From assembly GCA_033977485.1 (NCBI GenBank), contig CM066991.1, forward strand, positions 54,538,850-54,602,849: 64,000 nucleotides of DNA, read 5' to 3'. Positions 24,022 through 34,553 of the stretch are shown piece after piece. The DNA comes from Hydrangea macrophylla. Taxonomy: Eukaryota; Streptophyta; Magnoliopsida; Cornales; Hydrangeaceae. Each line of letters starts with the position of its first letter. Position 1 is the stretch's first letter. The notes below the pieces were generated by a model, which searched no databases, had not been told where the DNA came from, and worked only from the letters and a program-made list of their open reading frames with translations. Position numbers and translations under genes: made by a program.

Positions 24022-24590
24022 ATATTTGTTTGGATATATTTTGATGAAATATCTTACGTTTCCTATTTAAAGGATCAACTCTCAAAAATTATCTTTACCT
24101 CCTCACGAGTTTTCAAAACTTCTAATTATCTCCCAAAATGTCTTAAACGTCTAATTCACTACCTCACAGTGAAAACTATAAATTATAGAAGTTTTCATCT
24201 AAGTTCGGTTTGGGTCCGAAATAAGGATCCAAAAACTGATTCCGTGGAATCTCTAAATAACCTACTTTTTATGCATCGCATCCTATTGGTTATCCGTTAT
24301 TGTTAAAACCATCAACATGATCTTACACAGGATTAAAACTATAAGAAATTACTCTACACAGGTAATTTCACTATTCACATATATCAGATATATCAAAATA
24401 ACTTTTAATCCACATAGATGTCATTTAATCACATAAATGTCTCAATGATTATCAAATCACCGTGTCTTCACTTGACACCTTCTGTTGGCCACCGTCAACC
24501 TCATCACAAATTATTGATAAACATTAATAATTCACATGATTCCAAATTATACTTTATTTAAAAGAATGCATTTCTGGGACGGGTGTGACA
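23856..24590 (-). repeat. Family E LTR fragment (E1), interrupted by element C
   Basis: The minus-strand start (TGTCACACCCGTCCC) is at 24590. The sequence is similar over its length to the right part of the solo LTR E2 (for example CTTCTAATTATC, then GTGAAAACTATAAATTA). Its left end joins the candidate TSD of element C, so the remainder of E1 is expected beyond C's 5' LTR, left of the window. It contains a (CT)n run of about 50 bp at 23971-24019. Confidence 0.7.
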
Positions 24591-24734
24591 TAAGCCTAAC
24601 TTAAATTTAGTCACCATTAACCTCATCACAAATTATTAATAAACATTAATAATTCACATGATTCCAAAATATACTTTATTTAAAAGAATGCATTTCCGGG
24701 ACAGGTGTGACATAATCCTAACTTAAATTTAGTT
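24491..24734. repeat. 122-bp tandem duplication spanning the end of LTR E1
   Basis: 24491-24612 and 24613-24734 are near-identical. Each holds about 100 bp of LTR terminus plus about 20 bp of flanking DNA (CCTAACTTAAATTTAG). Because host flank is included, the duplication came after insertion. Confidence 0.8.
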
Positions 24735-25430
24735 CAATTTCAGATTAATAGATTGGGGAAAATAATTAGATTTTTGGGTTGATTTGAGCAACAATTGAAG
24801 TTTGGTGTTAAATTGGATTTTTTTATTATTAATTTTTTTAACTGAATCTATTTGGGATTTTAAGAGTTTCTTCGAAGCAAAAAAATTAGCACACAAATGT
24901 AGAGGCAATGATTTAGTCTTGAGGTAACTTGTGGTGAGTTTATTTGCTTTTTATTCTAATTGTTGGATACTTGGCCTTTTAGATCCATATCTATATTCGC
25001 CTATCATGATTGATGCAGTGTAGAGGGTTATTATGATAATATGGTGTGAAGGGCTTTTGTCAAGAATGTGTTTTATAAATGCATGGGTGTTGATTATCAA
25101 GAAGCTTTTGTTAAGAAAGTGTTTTCCAAACGGGTGTTGATTATTCAGATTTGATTAAAAATGTAATGAAGGTTGCAAGGAATTTTGGGCCTTTGAATGA
25201 GGTGTTGACTGGAGAACAAAAAACCAAACTATAAAACCTAACAATAAAAAATAAATAAATTAAAAAAAAAAATAAAAGGTGACAAAATTGTTCAAGAATA
25301 TATGGAAATGACAAACTTGAAAAATCGATTGTGTAGCGTAAGTAGTGACAAAACTGTTTCACAATGTAAAAACAAATATATGGTGACAAAACAACTATTT
25401 CAAAATGTATCAAAACAACTATGTGAATAT

Positions 25431-25462
<32 letters not shown>

Positions 25463-25613
25463 GACTATGTCTATATCTTGAATTACATGAGAAACCAAAA
25501 AAAAATAAAAAATTTGAGGCAGAGAGAAACCTGAAAAAACAATTGTGCAAGGTAAGTGGTTGTGGTGAGAAAAGAGAGAGAGAGGGTGAGAAATAAATAA
25601 TAAACGTAAGAGA

Positions 25614-25661
<48 letters not shown>

Positions 25662-26315
25662 GGAGTGAAAGATAAGGAAAGAGAGGGGGTGAGAGATAAG
25701 AGAAATTTTTTACAATGTACGGAGTATATATATATTGCATGTTTAAAATAGAAATGTTTTGATATAGTATCCCATAATATATAAAAAAAAACAGTAAATA
25801 TTATATACATAATGTATATAATCATATGATTATATAAGAAGAAGAAGTGAATGTGACATCCCATAATTATCTCAAAATCAATAAAATAGAAAATTTTTTG
25901 ATCTAGTATCTCATAATATATATAAAAAAAAACCTTGTATATAGGATATATGTATGTACATAATATATATATATATAACTTTACAATTAGATAAAAAGAA
26001 GAAGGGAATGTGACATCCCATAATTATCTCAAAATCAAAATTTTGGTGAGAGGAAATTTCAAATATGATAAGATAAGGTGAAGTAGGAAAAATCTTAGAT
26101 AAAAAGAAGAAGGGAAGGTGACATTCCAAAATTATCTCAAAATGAAAATTTTGGAGAGAGCAAATTTCGAATATAATAAAATAAGGTGAAATAGGAAAAA
26201 TCTACAATTTTTGGAAATTAAAAAAAAAAATTAAAAATAATGAGAAAAAACGTAGAGCTGCCACGTGACATGCTTCTAATTCCACTTTATAATATATATT
26301 AGATTAGATTATTAG
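24735..26315. other. AT-rich intergenic DNA with short repeats
   Basis: No gene is visible. An imperfect repeat of about 56 bp occurs at 25040-25145. A (CA)n(TA)n run lies at 25433-25461, and a (GA)n run followed by poly-G at 25615-25664. Three blocks beginning GTGACATCCCATAATT or a variant start near 25853, 26008 and 26117, each followed by ATCTCAAAAT; they look like multiplied remnants of one LTR start (TGTGACATCCC). Frames on the minus strand here are read from simple repeats. Confidence 0.5.
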
Positions 26316-26617
26316 AATATTGTCACGACACATCCCACTACGCGGGGAATAGAACACGTGGCGCGCCACCAAGGCTCAACTAATTCTTTAAAAGATTATA
26401 GTAGCGGAGAAAAACACTTAAACCAACGTTGAGTATTTAAAACTTTTGGAAACGATGCCTTCCGAGTTGTAAAATCTGTATAAAATTGAAAACGTAATTA
26501 TATTTCAAACCGGATGAATTTATGTAAAAAGTGGTCCCAAAGGTACCCTACGAACCAACACAAAACATTTAAATAATTTCTGGAAGGGGTAGAAAAATGT
26601 TTCATGCTGGGGTTATT

Positions 26618-26651
26618 TCGACCGATTGAGATGCCCCGTTCGACCGGTCGA
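26618..26651. promoter_or_regulatory. CGACCGGTCG palindrome cluster in LTR E2
   Basis: TTCGACCGATTGAG is followed after a short spacer by TTCGACCGGTCGAA, a 14-base perfect palindrome. This is the family E counterpart of the CG/AT palindromes in the other LTRs. Confidence 0.55.
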
Positions 26652-27325
26652 ATGTCCCTTTTGTAGAATTCCTTCTTAGCAGCAGAATTTTGCCTAAGGA
26701 CAAACAATCGTCACCAATTCTGATACTCCAACCTTATGCACATTATTCCAAACCCTTCCCACTACAATAAGACTTCAAGATCAAAGTTTAATCTACTAAA
26801 TCCATGGAAAGAAATGATCCTTTTGAACTAGTTAAGGCTTGTTTGGATTAAAAATACTGAAGTACTATTACATTTATCCAAAAATCAAAATTGACAAGTT
26901 AAGCATTCAAAACACGAATCCACTAGTTCAGATTCATACAACATAACCAACAAGGAAGTTTTACTACAGTTACATCACTACATATCCATTCCAAAGTTTC
27001 TAAGCTAAGGACATAGTCCAACTTCATATAATTACGGCATTTACAATGGAAGCAAAATGTATACAAGGATGATCCCCTGTCGTCTCACGGCCTCGCTCCT
27101 CACACTTCTTCTTGCCTTTCTTCTTTTCACCTGCAATGGAGTACATCTCCACAGATCAGCTATATGCTGAGTGTACAATTCTAAATATATGCTTATATGA
27201 CAATTCATGCTTCAGCATAACAAAGCACATCAAAATGGTCTCTAGGGAGAGTGGTACACGTTCATCTGGTAATGAAACGATAGAATTGATACTGTGGAGG
27301 GCCTTCTCCCTACCACTCATCCAGT

Positions 27326-27430
27326 GCCCTCGCTAGGCCTTCTCCCAAACCATGCACAGTGCCCTGGCTAGGCCTTCTCCCAAACCATGCACAGTGCCCT
27401 GGCTGGGCCTTCTCCCAAACCATGCACAGT
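27326..27430 (-). repeat. Short tandem repeat inside LTR E2
   Basis: Three close copies (plus a diverged fourth on the left) of a unit containing GGCCTTCTCCCAAACCATGC, followed by ACAGTGCCCTGGCT. The position in the LTR is comparable to the internal arrays in D and G. Confidence 0.7.
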
Positions 27431-28337
27431 AGCCATCGCTACTATAATCTTCCAATATCGAGGAGCTTACCCCCGGATGAATTTGTACCAAACCCCCCTT
27501 CAACCCACATAGATACATAGCATGCTCATATAATCACATATACGTACTTTCATAACATTTTTATGTGCTTAATTAACGGGCCTAATTAACACACGAATTT
27601 CGCCCGGATCCAAAATATCACTTCGGATATGTAAAACATGTAAATTCTCAAGATTTCATAAGCCTAGAATTCATACCTTGTGCAATTGTCATATAACTTT
27701 GGAGGAAGTACTAGGACACTATTTAAACGTCGAATCTCCGATCTCAAGGGATTCCTACGAGTTTACACATGTTTTTCCCAAAATTCCAACATTAGGATTT
27801 TTATAAAAATAAACCAAATATGGCCTAACAACTATCAAAATGAAACTCTTACCTCAATGAGTTTAAATCTAGAATTTAGAGAAAAACTGACGAACTAACG
27901 AACGCCAATTTGTGTCGGCAAGCTCTAAGCTCCAAAACCCCTCTTTTGATTTCAATTTGGAAAAGTTGTAAATGAGAAAAATATCTTGCCTCCAATATAT
28001 ATAGGCACGAGACTTGGAAATTATGATTACCTCCCCAGTAGTTCTCAAATCTTCTAATTATCCTACGTGTAACGCCCTGTATTTTTATTATCATTAATAA
28101 ATAAATACGGCATTTCATTTCCATGAGCATTTGTTTTAATTTCTTTTTAATACTTTTATCTAGGGTCAAACTGTAATTTCCAAAATATTTTCTGTGGTTT
28201 CAAAATCGATATCTATATTTTCGTACAAACCGGGAATTTATTCCTACATTAATATAATCTTCTGCATTTTATTTTCAACCGTAAAAATACCAGTTTTGTT
28301 TTAAAACTGCGCCTTTACCGCGTCTTGGGTGAGGGAG

Positions 28338-28410
28338 CACGTGAGCTCAACCTCACCGGGAGAATTCTCCCTATTGCTTGGAGCCCAAATAAATTTCTCT
28401 CTATATATAT
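28338..28410 (+). promoter_or_regulatory. G-box and TATA box of LTR D
   Basis: CACGTG at 28338-28343 and CTATATATAT at 28401-28410, followed by pyrimidine-rich DNA that would be the transcript start region. Element G has the same pair (CACGTG at 43223, TATATA at 43242) with closer spacing. The G-box is a known target of plant bZIP and bHLH factors. Confidence 0.55.
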
Positions 28411-28650
28411 GTATCTCTCACTCACAGTCTCTCATTCTCTCCCTCACAAATTCTCTCAATCTCCCTCCATTTCTCTCTTCCTCTCAAGAACTCTCACAAT
28501 ACACACACATACAGTATATATATACACATACACACATACATAGCTATATATATTTTCATCTCAAGATCAAGAGGAGAGAACGGAGGAAATTCTTAACGAC
28601 GGATATTACGGCGGATTTCTCGGTCTCAAATTCTCAGTCTAATTAGCCTC

Positions 28651-28671
28651 AGTGAGTAATTTAAACTCACT
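28651..28671 (+). promoter_or_regulatory. Splice-donor-like site inside a hairpin (LTR D)
   Basis: AGTGAGT and ACTCACT form a 7-bp stem around AATTTAA. The left arm is a consensus 5' splice site (CA/GTGAGT). The equivalent in element G is GTGAGTT-CTA-AACTCAC. Confidence 0.5.
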
Positions 28672-29088
28672 CTCAATGTCTATATATGTGTATTTCAGTG
28701 TATATATGTGTGTATATGTGTATATATATATCAATACACCATTAAAGCTTGGAAATTGAAGTTTTAGAAATCGTAACCAAAATCGATTCTGTAAATTGGG
28801 AATGGAAGATATTGATCCCGATAAGCTGTGGTTCGAATCCTACACAGTAATTTACCCGTATCGCGACGAACCGTTGATTTTAAGTTTTGTCACTCTAACT
28901 TTAATCGCGAATAACTAGTGATATAATCCGTATTAGTTAAAATTGATCGCGTATTCTTAATCTACGCGGAAAACCGAGGAGAACCATATATCACATGCCC
29001 TGGTACGAACAGAATCTGAAACTGGGTAATTTCAGTCCAGAAATTGAAAACAGGGGAGAAAACGAAGAAGATGGCATTCTGCAAGAAC

Positions 29089-29245
29089 TCGCGCGCGCGA
29101 CCCGCTCGCGCGAGGTTTGCTCGCGCGGCCCGCTCGCGCGGACCTTTCCCCCCCCTCGCGCGCGCGATCCGCTTGCGCGACCTGTCCAGCCCCTCCGCTC
29201 GCGCGATCTGCCCTCCCCCTCGCTCGCGCGATCCGCTCGCGCGAG
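29089..29245. promoter_or_regulatory. CGCGCG palindrome cluster in LTR D
   Basis: About ten copies of TCGCGCG-type palindromes separated by short phrases such as ACCCGC, GATCTG and TCCGC. GC content is sharply higher than the flanks. The apparent Arg/Ala-rich frames on both strands here arise from the repeats. Confidence 0.65.
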
Positions 29246-29550
29246 GTGGCAGTTTTGGCAGTTTGTGTGATTTTTTGTAAGGGACTGTTTGGAAAATGTT
29301 TTAAAAGTTTTTAAAGAACAGTTTGGCAAAAATATTGTTTTAAAGGCCTACGTTTTAAGAATTGTACGAAACAAGAACAACTTAGGCCGAAATTTATGCT
29401 CGTACGATTATTCCGGCTTTGTGATTTATTAATGGTGTTATTTATGAAACATTGACATACATATTAGGGTTGAGGTTGTGTCAACATGCATGTGTGTGAG
29501 AAAGCGTGAAAAGAGTAAAGGGTGGCGGTCTAGTGTGCGACCTCAATATC

Positions 29551-29898
29551 GATCGGATATTATTCCTGGTATTGGAGGCGACAGTGTTGTGTACGACTTA
29601 GATATCGATCGGATAGTATTCCTGGTATCTAAGGCGAGCGTTTCGGATATTGATCGGATAGTATTCCTGATATCCGAAGCGATGGTGGTAGTGTGGTGTA
29701 CGGCTTAGATATCGATCGGATATTATTCCTGGTATCTAAGGCGCTTGTTTCGGATATTGATCGGATATTATTCCTGGTATCCGAAATGATGGTATTGAGT
29801 GTGGCTTAGATATCGATCGGATATTATTCCTGGTATCTGAAGCGATAGTTTGGTGTGCTGTTTTGGATATCGATCGGATAGTATTCCTGGTATCTGAG
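29551..29898 (+). repeat. Array of about seven tandem hairpins in LTR D
   Basis: Each unit has a near-constant core (ATCGATCGGATA then TATTCCTG) flanked by complementary arms that vary between units: CTTAGATA/TATCTAAG in two units, TTCGGATA/TATCCGAA in two, and imperfect or G-U versions in the rest. The two stem types alternate in the middle of the array. The paired arms changing together point to selection on RNA or cruciform structure. Confidence 0.7.
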
Positions 29899-30963
29899 AT
29901 AATGGTTTGGTTGTGTTGAGTTTTGTTGAGAAAAAAAGAGTCAGAAAGATGAGATATTACATTGCTCATGCATGGTCACATATTTATTGCTTTCTTTATT
30001 CCCCCGTGGCTTATGTTGGAATTGGAACCTTGAATATATTGCTTTTAAAAGTTAAATTGCACCGTTGTTTATATGCTTATATATACATTGCGAGCACTTG
30101 TTTATTTTGCTCACCAGCTTTCATAAGCTGACGGCGTTGATGCGTCCTGGACTGTATGTCCAGATTTTCAGGGTCAGGAGCAGCCAGGGTATTTTGACTA
30201 TGCTACTTAGAGTCAGGAGACTTTCCAGGAGGCTGCTTTATATTTCCTATGTCTTTTAATTTGGGTTTTGTAATAAACTAGTTTAGACTTTTGAATAAGG
30301 CGTTTTGTGCCTAAGACTATGACTGCTGTAATAGTTTAGTAAGTTTTTCTTTCGGAGCTTATGTTTTTGTTAGTATCCTTTGCTCTAGAAATGTTTGTTA
30401 AGTTATTTGTTGCAGGGACAATTGGTCATACTCACTTGTCACGACCTACGAGTCCATAAAGGAAATTAAATGCTTTCCTGAATTATGCTACGTCGGGGCG
30501 TGACACTACGAAATGTTGCATCCATCCAATTTATTACTCCACAAGTGAAAACTATAAATTACAAAAGTTTCCAATTAAGTTCCGTTTGTCACCGTAATCA
30601 CGTTCCGAAAACTAGTTTCATGGAATTTCTAAATAACATACCTTTTATGTAACGTGTTACCTACATTATCACTAAGTTACTCAAAATAATCTCTAACAAG
30701 ATCAACACTACCAGAAATTATACTACACATGTATAATTACTATTCATGAAAAACAGGTAAAGTCAAATAACATTTAATATCATATAAATGTCATTTATTT
30801 GTGTCAATCCCTTATTGATTATCAAATCTCCGTGTCCCCGATTGACACTCACCGTTGACCCACGTCAACCACATCTCAATTATTAATAAACATTAATAAT
30901 TAACACAAACTCAAAATGCATTTTAAAAAAATGATTTCCCGGGACAGGCATAACAAATATATA

Positions 30964-31981
30964 TTAGTCGATACCCCGTGCTATGCACAGGTTCTATGTT
31001 GTACGAATCTCCCATAACAACTTGATATGTTGCTATTTATTTCTATAGAGACAAATTAAACAAATTTTAATAATAGTAAAAAAATAATTCAAAAAATATA
31101 TAGAGATGTACCTCCAACACATAAACTTAAATTTCAATCATATTTCCATGAAATTTATCTGAACCAATTTCCTAAAATTTGGACCTGAGGTATGAATATA
31201 ATATGACAAATAGATTAATGGAAAGCAAAATTTAAAGTTAGCACAACATAGAGAATTTAGCCAAAACAATCTAAAACTAATAACTCTAAATGTCATGAAA
31301 CATAGAAAAATAGAAAAAACAATATAAATTGCAAGAAGAAATGGTGTCAAAACAACTTTCACTGGACGAAATAAAACATGATGAACCTTACTATAAAAAC
31401 ATAAAGCCAAACTTCACTTGCCTGCCTCTAGCCTTGCAATAGGGCTTTCTGGAATCAATTTTATTTAAATCCATTAGCAAATGAACAATTTGGCAGCAGT
31501 AATATACTCAAATGAGCATTAGGAAACTATTTGCTACATTTATGATTACTGGAACAAAGCTAAAGTATTAAAATCCACTAATTAAAAAAAAGGGAATTGT
31601 TATTGGCACTACTCCAAAAGTTATCATTGGCACTCCATAGTACCACATCCAGTGCATATAATATTTATGCAGTTAATGCATTGTATGGAGTGCCAATAGA
31701 CATGCCAAAAAAAATGTATAAAATATCCTTGGGAAGGAGATGCTCACCGTATGCTCAAATAAAATTCTGATTCTTATCATCATTTGTCAAATTCAAAGTC
31801 AGTGAGTGTCAAGCTTCTTTATGCTAGATTTTGGAAAGTTAACTAACTGCCTGCATTCTCACTACTTAACAAATACTCTGTAGTATAGTATCTCTTGAGG
31901 AAGAAGAAAATAAAAATAATTAGAGAGGAAGTGGCAGACAGAGAATCAATACATTTAAAGAGTCAATTCCATTTAGAAAAA
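30964..31981 (-). mobile_element. Helitron L1, 3' end on minus strand (5' end not found)
   Basis: On the minus strand, arms CCTGTGC and GCACGGG around ATA form a hairpin with one mismatch, followed by GTATCGACTAA and then T. This matches the Helitron rule of a terminal hairpin, CTRR end and insertion before T. The terminus is 30964. The right-hand limit is set only by the next Helitron end and is not a demonstrated 5' terminus. No Rep/helicase coding is seen. Confidence 0.5.
31592..31706. mobile_element. Small MITE M1 (about 115 bp)
   Basis: Starts GGGAATTGTTATTGGCACT and ends with the near-complement (AGTGCCAATAGACATGCC). It resembles M2 at 32418-32536. The superfamily is not assigned because no clear target duplication was found. 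Confidence 0.5.
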
Positions 31982-33303
31982 CTAGTCGATAAACCCTGCT
32001 ATGCATGGGCTGTTCCAAACTTTTACGATTCATCTAATCCACTACATAGTATCATGAATCTTCATATATGCTTTACAAAACACATGATTATTGAAATCCA
32101 ATGCTTTAGAAACAATAATTCAAAGTATAGACTACTAATGAACATGCCTCAAATTTGCACAAAAAGGATTTATGATTAAGCTTGTCCAGTAACCAATTCT
32201 CATGTTAACCTGTAATTTTTTCACTCAGAAAGGAGTTTATATTAATCATAAGTGCAAGTTCAACACGAATATACAATTTTTCTTGTAAAACTCAAAATCT
32301 TATCACCTCATACAAAGCCAATCTTCCATTTAAATGATAAGGTATTGAAACATTACATAGATCTGCATGTTTTATATGCGTGTCTATGCGTGTGTGTATA
32401 TATATATATTATATATAGGGAAATGTTATTCGCACTCCAAAAATTACTGAATGCACTCAATGACTTCTAAAGCATGTGCTATCATGCACTCCATAGAGTT
32501 CATTTACTAATCCATGAAGTGTGAATAGCGATTCCCATTTTATAAGGATGTTAAACCAATAAAGGCAGAAGACATGAATGGTTGGGTCCATACCGACAAA
32601 ATGAAAGTCAAAAACAAAAAAACAAAAATATTAATAATAAGGTGAACAAAATATACATCCAAATTATTTCCGACTTTTGCAGGTAGTACATTCACACTAT
32701 TCAATGAATATAAACAGAGTTAATTAAAAAAACACTCACGTTAGAACTAAAATCAATTCATACACTTAGTTCTCCATGGCAACAACTCCAAAACCTGCCA
32801 AAAGGAAAGAAAAAAAAGTGTATAAATTATAGCAACAAATGTAATTAAATCAAGTTAAGAATTTAAAAAATTTACAAAGCCAATAATCTTTCATTTGAGC
32901 TATTTTCAATCCTTTTTTTCAAAGTTAAAGTAAATCTGAAATCCACCATTTAAAGTAGCAACTCATGTTTAAATATGTTAGCAATAAACACTTTCCAAAG
33001 TTCAAGTTTCATGCCACCTACTATTTATGAAGTTATATTGCACTAATCTCATGGATATTTTTTTCGCACAGCAAATAAAATATCATTGATATTGGAAAGA
33101 AAATACAAAGATAGCTGATAGTCACATGAAAGGGCAAAACCAAGCCAAAGAACCAAAATGACAACATCCAACCCTGAACCTTTGCAAAACTTCTCAAATA
33201 AGGATCTGAAGTTTGCTACTTGCAAGGTGCTCAAACCAATATTGAGGCAAGTAACTTTTTAATTTTTTTGAGGCTACATGCCACATGGACATGGTGGCAA
33301 GTA
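31982..33303 (-). mobile_element. Helitron L2, 3' end on minus strand (5' end not found)
   Basis: On the minus strand, an imperfect hairpin (CCCATGC-ATA-GCAGGG) is followed by TTTATCGACTAG and then T. The terminus is 31982. It is a relative of L1 (shared TATCGACTA end). The right limit given is only the start of Helitron K. The interior is AT-rich and non-coding. Confidence 0.5.
32418..32536. mobile_element. Small MITE M2 (about 119 bp)
   Basis: Terminal inverted repeats GGGAAATGTTATTCGCACT and AGTGTGAATAGCGATTCCC pair with three mismatches. Same length class and ends as M1. A (TA)n run abuts the left side and may be part of the target. Confidence 0.6.
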
Positions 33304-33387
33304 TCTACACTATACTATAAAAGAGCCTTAGATCCATTTCAATTTCAATTTTGTCATAATTTGGAATTCTTTAAATTGTTTGCTCCT

Positions 33388-34537
33388 TGTTTGCTTGTAA
33401 TTTGCGTGGGCGTGCCAGAGCCAAACGGGCTCGGTGTGTATGTGTGTATGCGTGCAAACTAATTTCCCAAATGATTATGTGAGTGATACACAAGGCTTTA
33501 TGAATATGACTTCTAAACAGAGTGATTGTGTGGAGTAAGTAGAAAAGTACCCTCACCATAAATTCTTTAGCAGTACTGAAGCGCACAAGCTAAACAGTGT
33601 TAAGTTTACCAGGTAAACAATCACAAACGAATTACTAAAATGAAGATTTTATTAAGTGTTTGGAAAAAATAAACAGATCTAAAGAATGAACCAGAACAGA
33701 CTGATTATTCAACAGAATAAAAAGAAATAACAAAAGGGTAGACCTATTTGCTATGAATACTGAAAAACATAAATATTTGAATGCTTTTAATGCTTCGAAT
33801 GCAGTGTGTATGCTGTTTTGAGATGACGCGGAGTCCCTTGACTGGTTGGCCTGCCTGCTGATTTATAGCGGCCATGGATGACTCCTGATTAGGAAAGGAC
33901 TCCTTAGCTTATGCCCCAAGCTATGTGTCTGATTGACTGATGGTGGCAGAAACCTTCTCACTCTTTAACTCATACCTTATCCAATTCTAACTGAATCAAT
34001 CCCACTAATTTAGGGATTAACCTTCTAAATCCAACTGGACGTGATCAGATTCTTTTCCTAAACAGACTATTGCTTCCAAAAAATCTGGGATGACGTCATC
34101 CTGACAGCTGTGAATAGCACCGCCTTCCCCTTTCAGTCCATCGGCCTTGTCAACTACTCTTTTAACTGAATCGGGCTTGGCCAATTTCAACACCTTCTTC
34201 TTTCATACCCGATTACCTTTCTATGAATGCCTATGGCCAATCGGACTGATACAACCATCTTTCATTACACAGTGTCCGATTGGCCTCCGTACTGCTTTAA
34301 TCCACCATTAGGCTCACATTGCATTAGGTTATGTTATTCCAGTGCCCGATAATCCTCATACATGCCCATCCTTCTAATCGGGCTCATATCACAACACCCA
34401 ACAGCCTTGTGCCTACCATCGGGCTTACAGTCTCTACTTAAGTCTGATGAGTCATATATTCCCTAAGCTGGCCCCTTCTCTATCCAACTTTACATCACTC
34501 AGACTCAAAAACCTTTGACGGTTTTTGGGTGCAAACA
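33388..34537 (-). repeat. Element F 3' LTR
   Basis: In element orientation it begins TGTTTGCACCCAAAAACC at 34537 and ends at 33388. It is directly preceded by CCTTTTGGGGGGCAAT, a polypurine tract, at 34538-34553. It differs from the other LTR (56512-57670) at several percent of positions by eye, consistent with age. Confidence 0.9.
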
Positions 34538-34553
34538 ATTGCCCCCCAAAAGG
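34538..34553 (-). other. Polypurine tract of element F
   Basis: Read on the minus strand, TTTTGGGGGGCAAT sits immediately before the LTR. It confirms the minus orientation. Confidence 0.7.

Larger units (their letters stand above)
28068..30505 (+). repeat. Solo LTR D (Tekay-like chromovirus, 2438 bp)
   Basis: Starts TGTAACGCCC and ends GGGGCGTGACA, with perfect 5-bp target duplications CTACG at 28063-28067 and 30506-30510. It interrupts E2. Start, end and several internal blocks match the LTRs of element G (for example AAGCTGACGGCGTT, CCATAAAGGAAATT), so it belongs to the same broad chromovirus group. Contents in order: G-box CACGTG (28338), TATA (28402), donor hairpin (28651-28671), CG palindrome cluster (29089-29245), hairpin array (29551-29898). 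Confidence 0.9.
26321..30955 (-). repeat. Solo LTR E2 (family E), split by solo LTR D
   Basis: The minus-strand LTR starts TGTTATGCCTGTCCC at 30955 and ends GTGTCGTGACA at 26321. It is flanked by a perfect target duplication AATAT (26316-26320 and 30956-30960). Without the nested D and its duplicated target it is about 2.19 kb. The minus-strand TATA (TATATATTGG) lies near 27996-28004. A 35-39-bp repeat (CCTTCTCCCAAACCATGCAC) occurs three times at 27326-27430. A palindrome cluster with CGACCGGTCG is at 26618-26651. No internal region remains, so LTR-LTR recombination is inferred. Confidence 0.85.

Noticed and set aside
28991..29329. Arg/Ala/Pro-rich frames over the CG cluster of LTR D
   Set aside because: Open on several frames at once because the CGCG palindromes lack stop codons.
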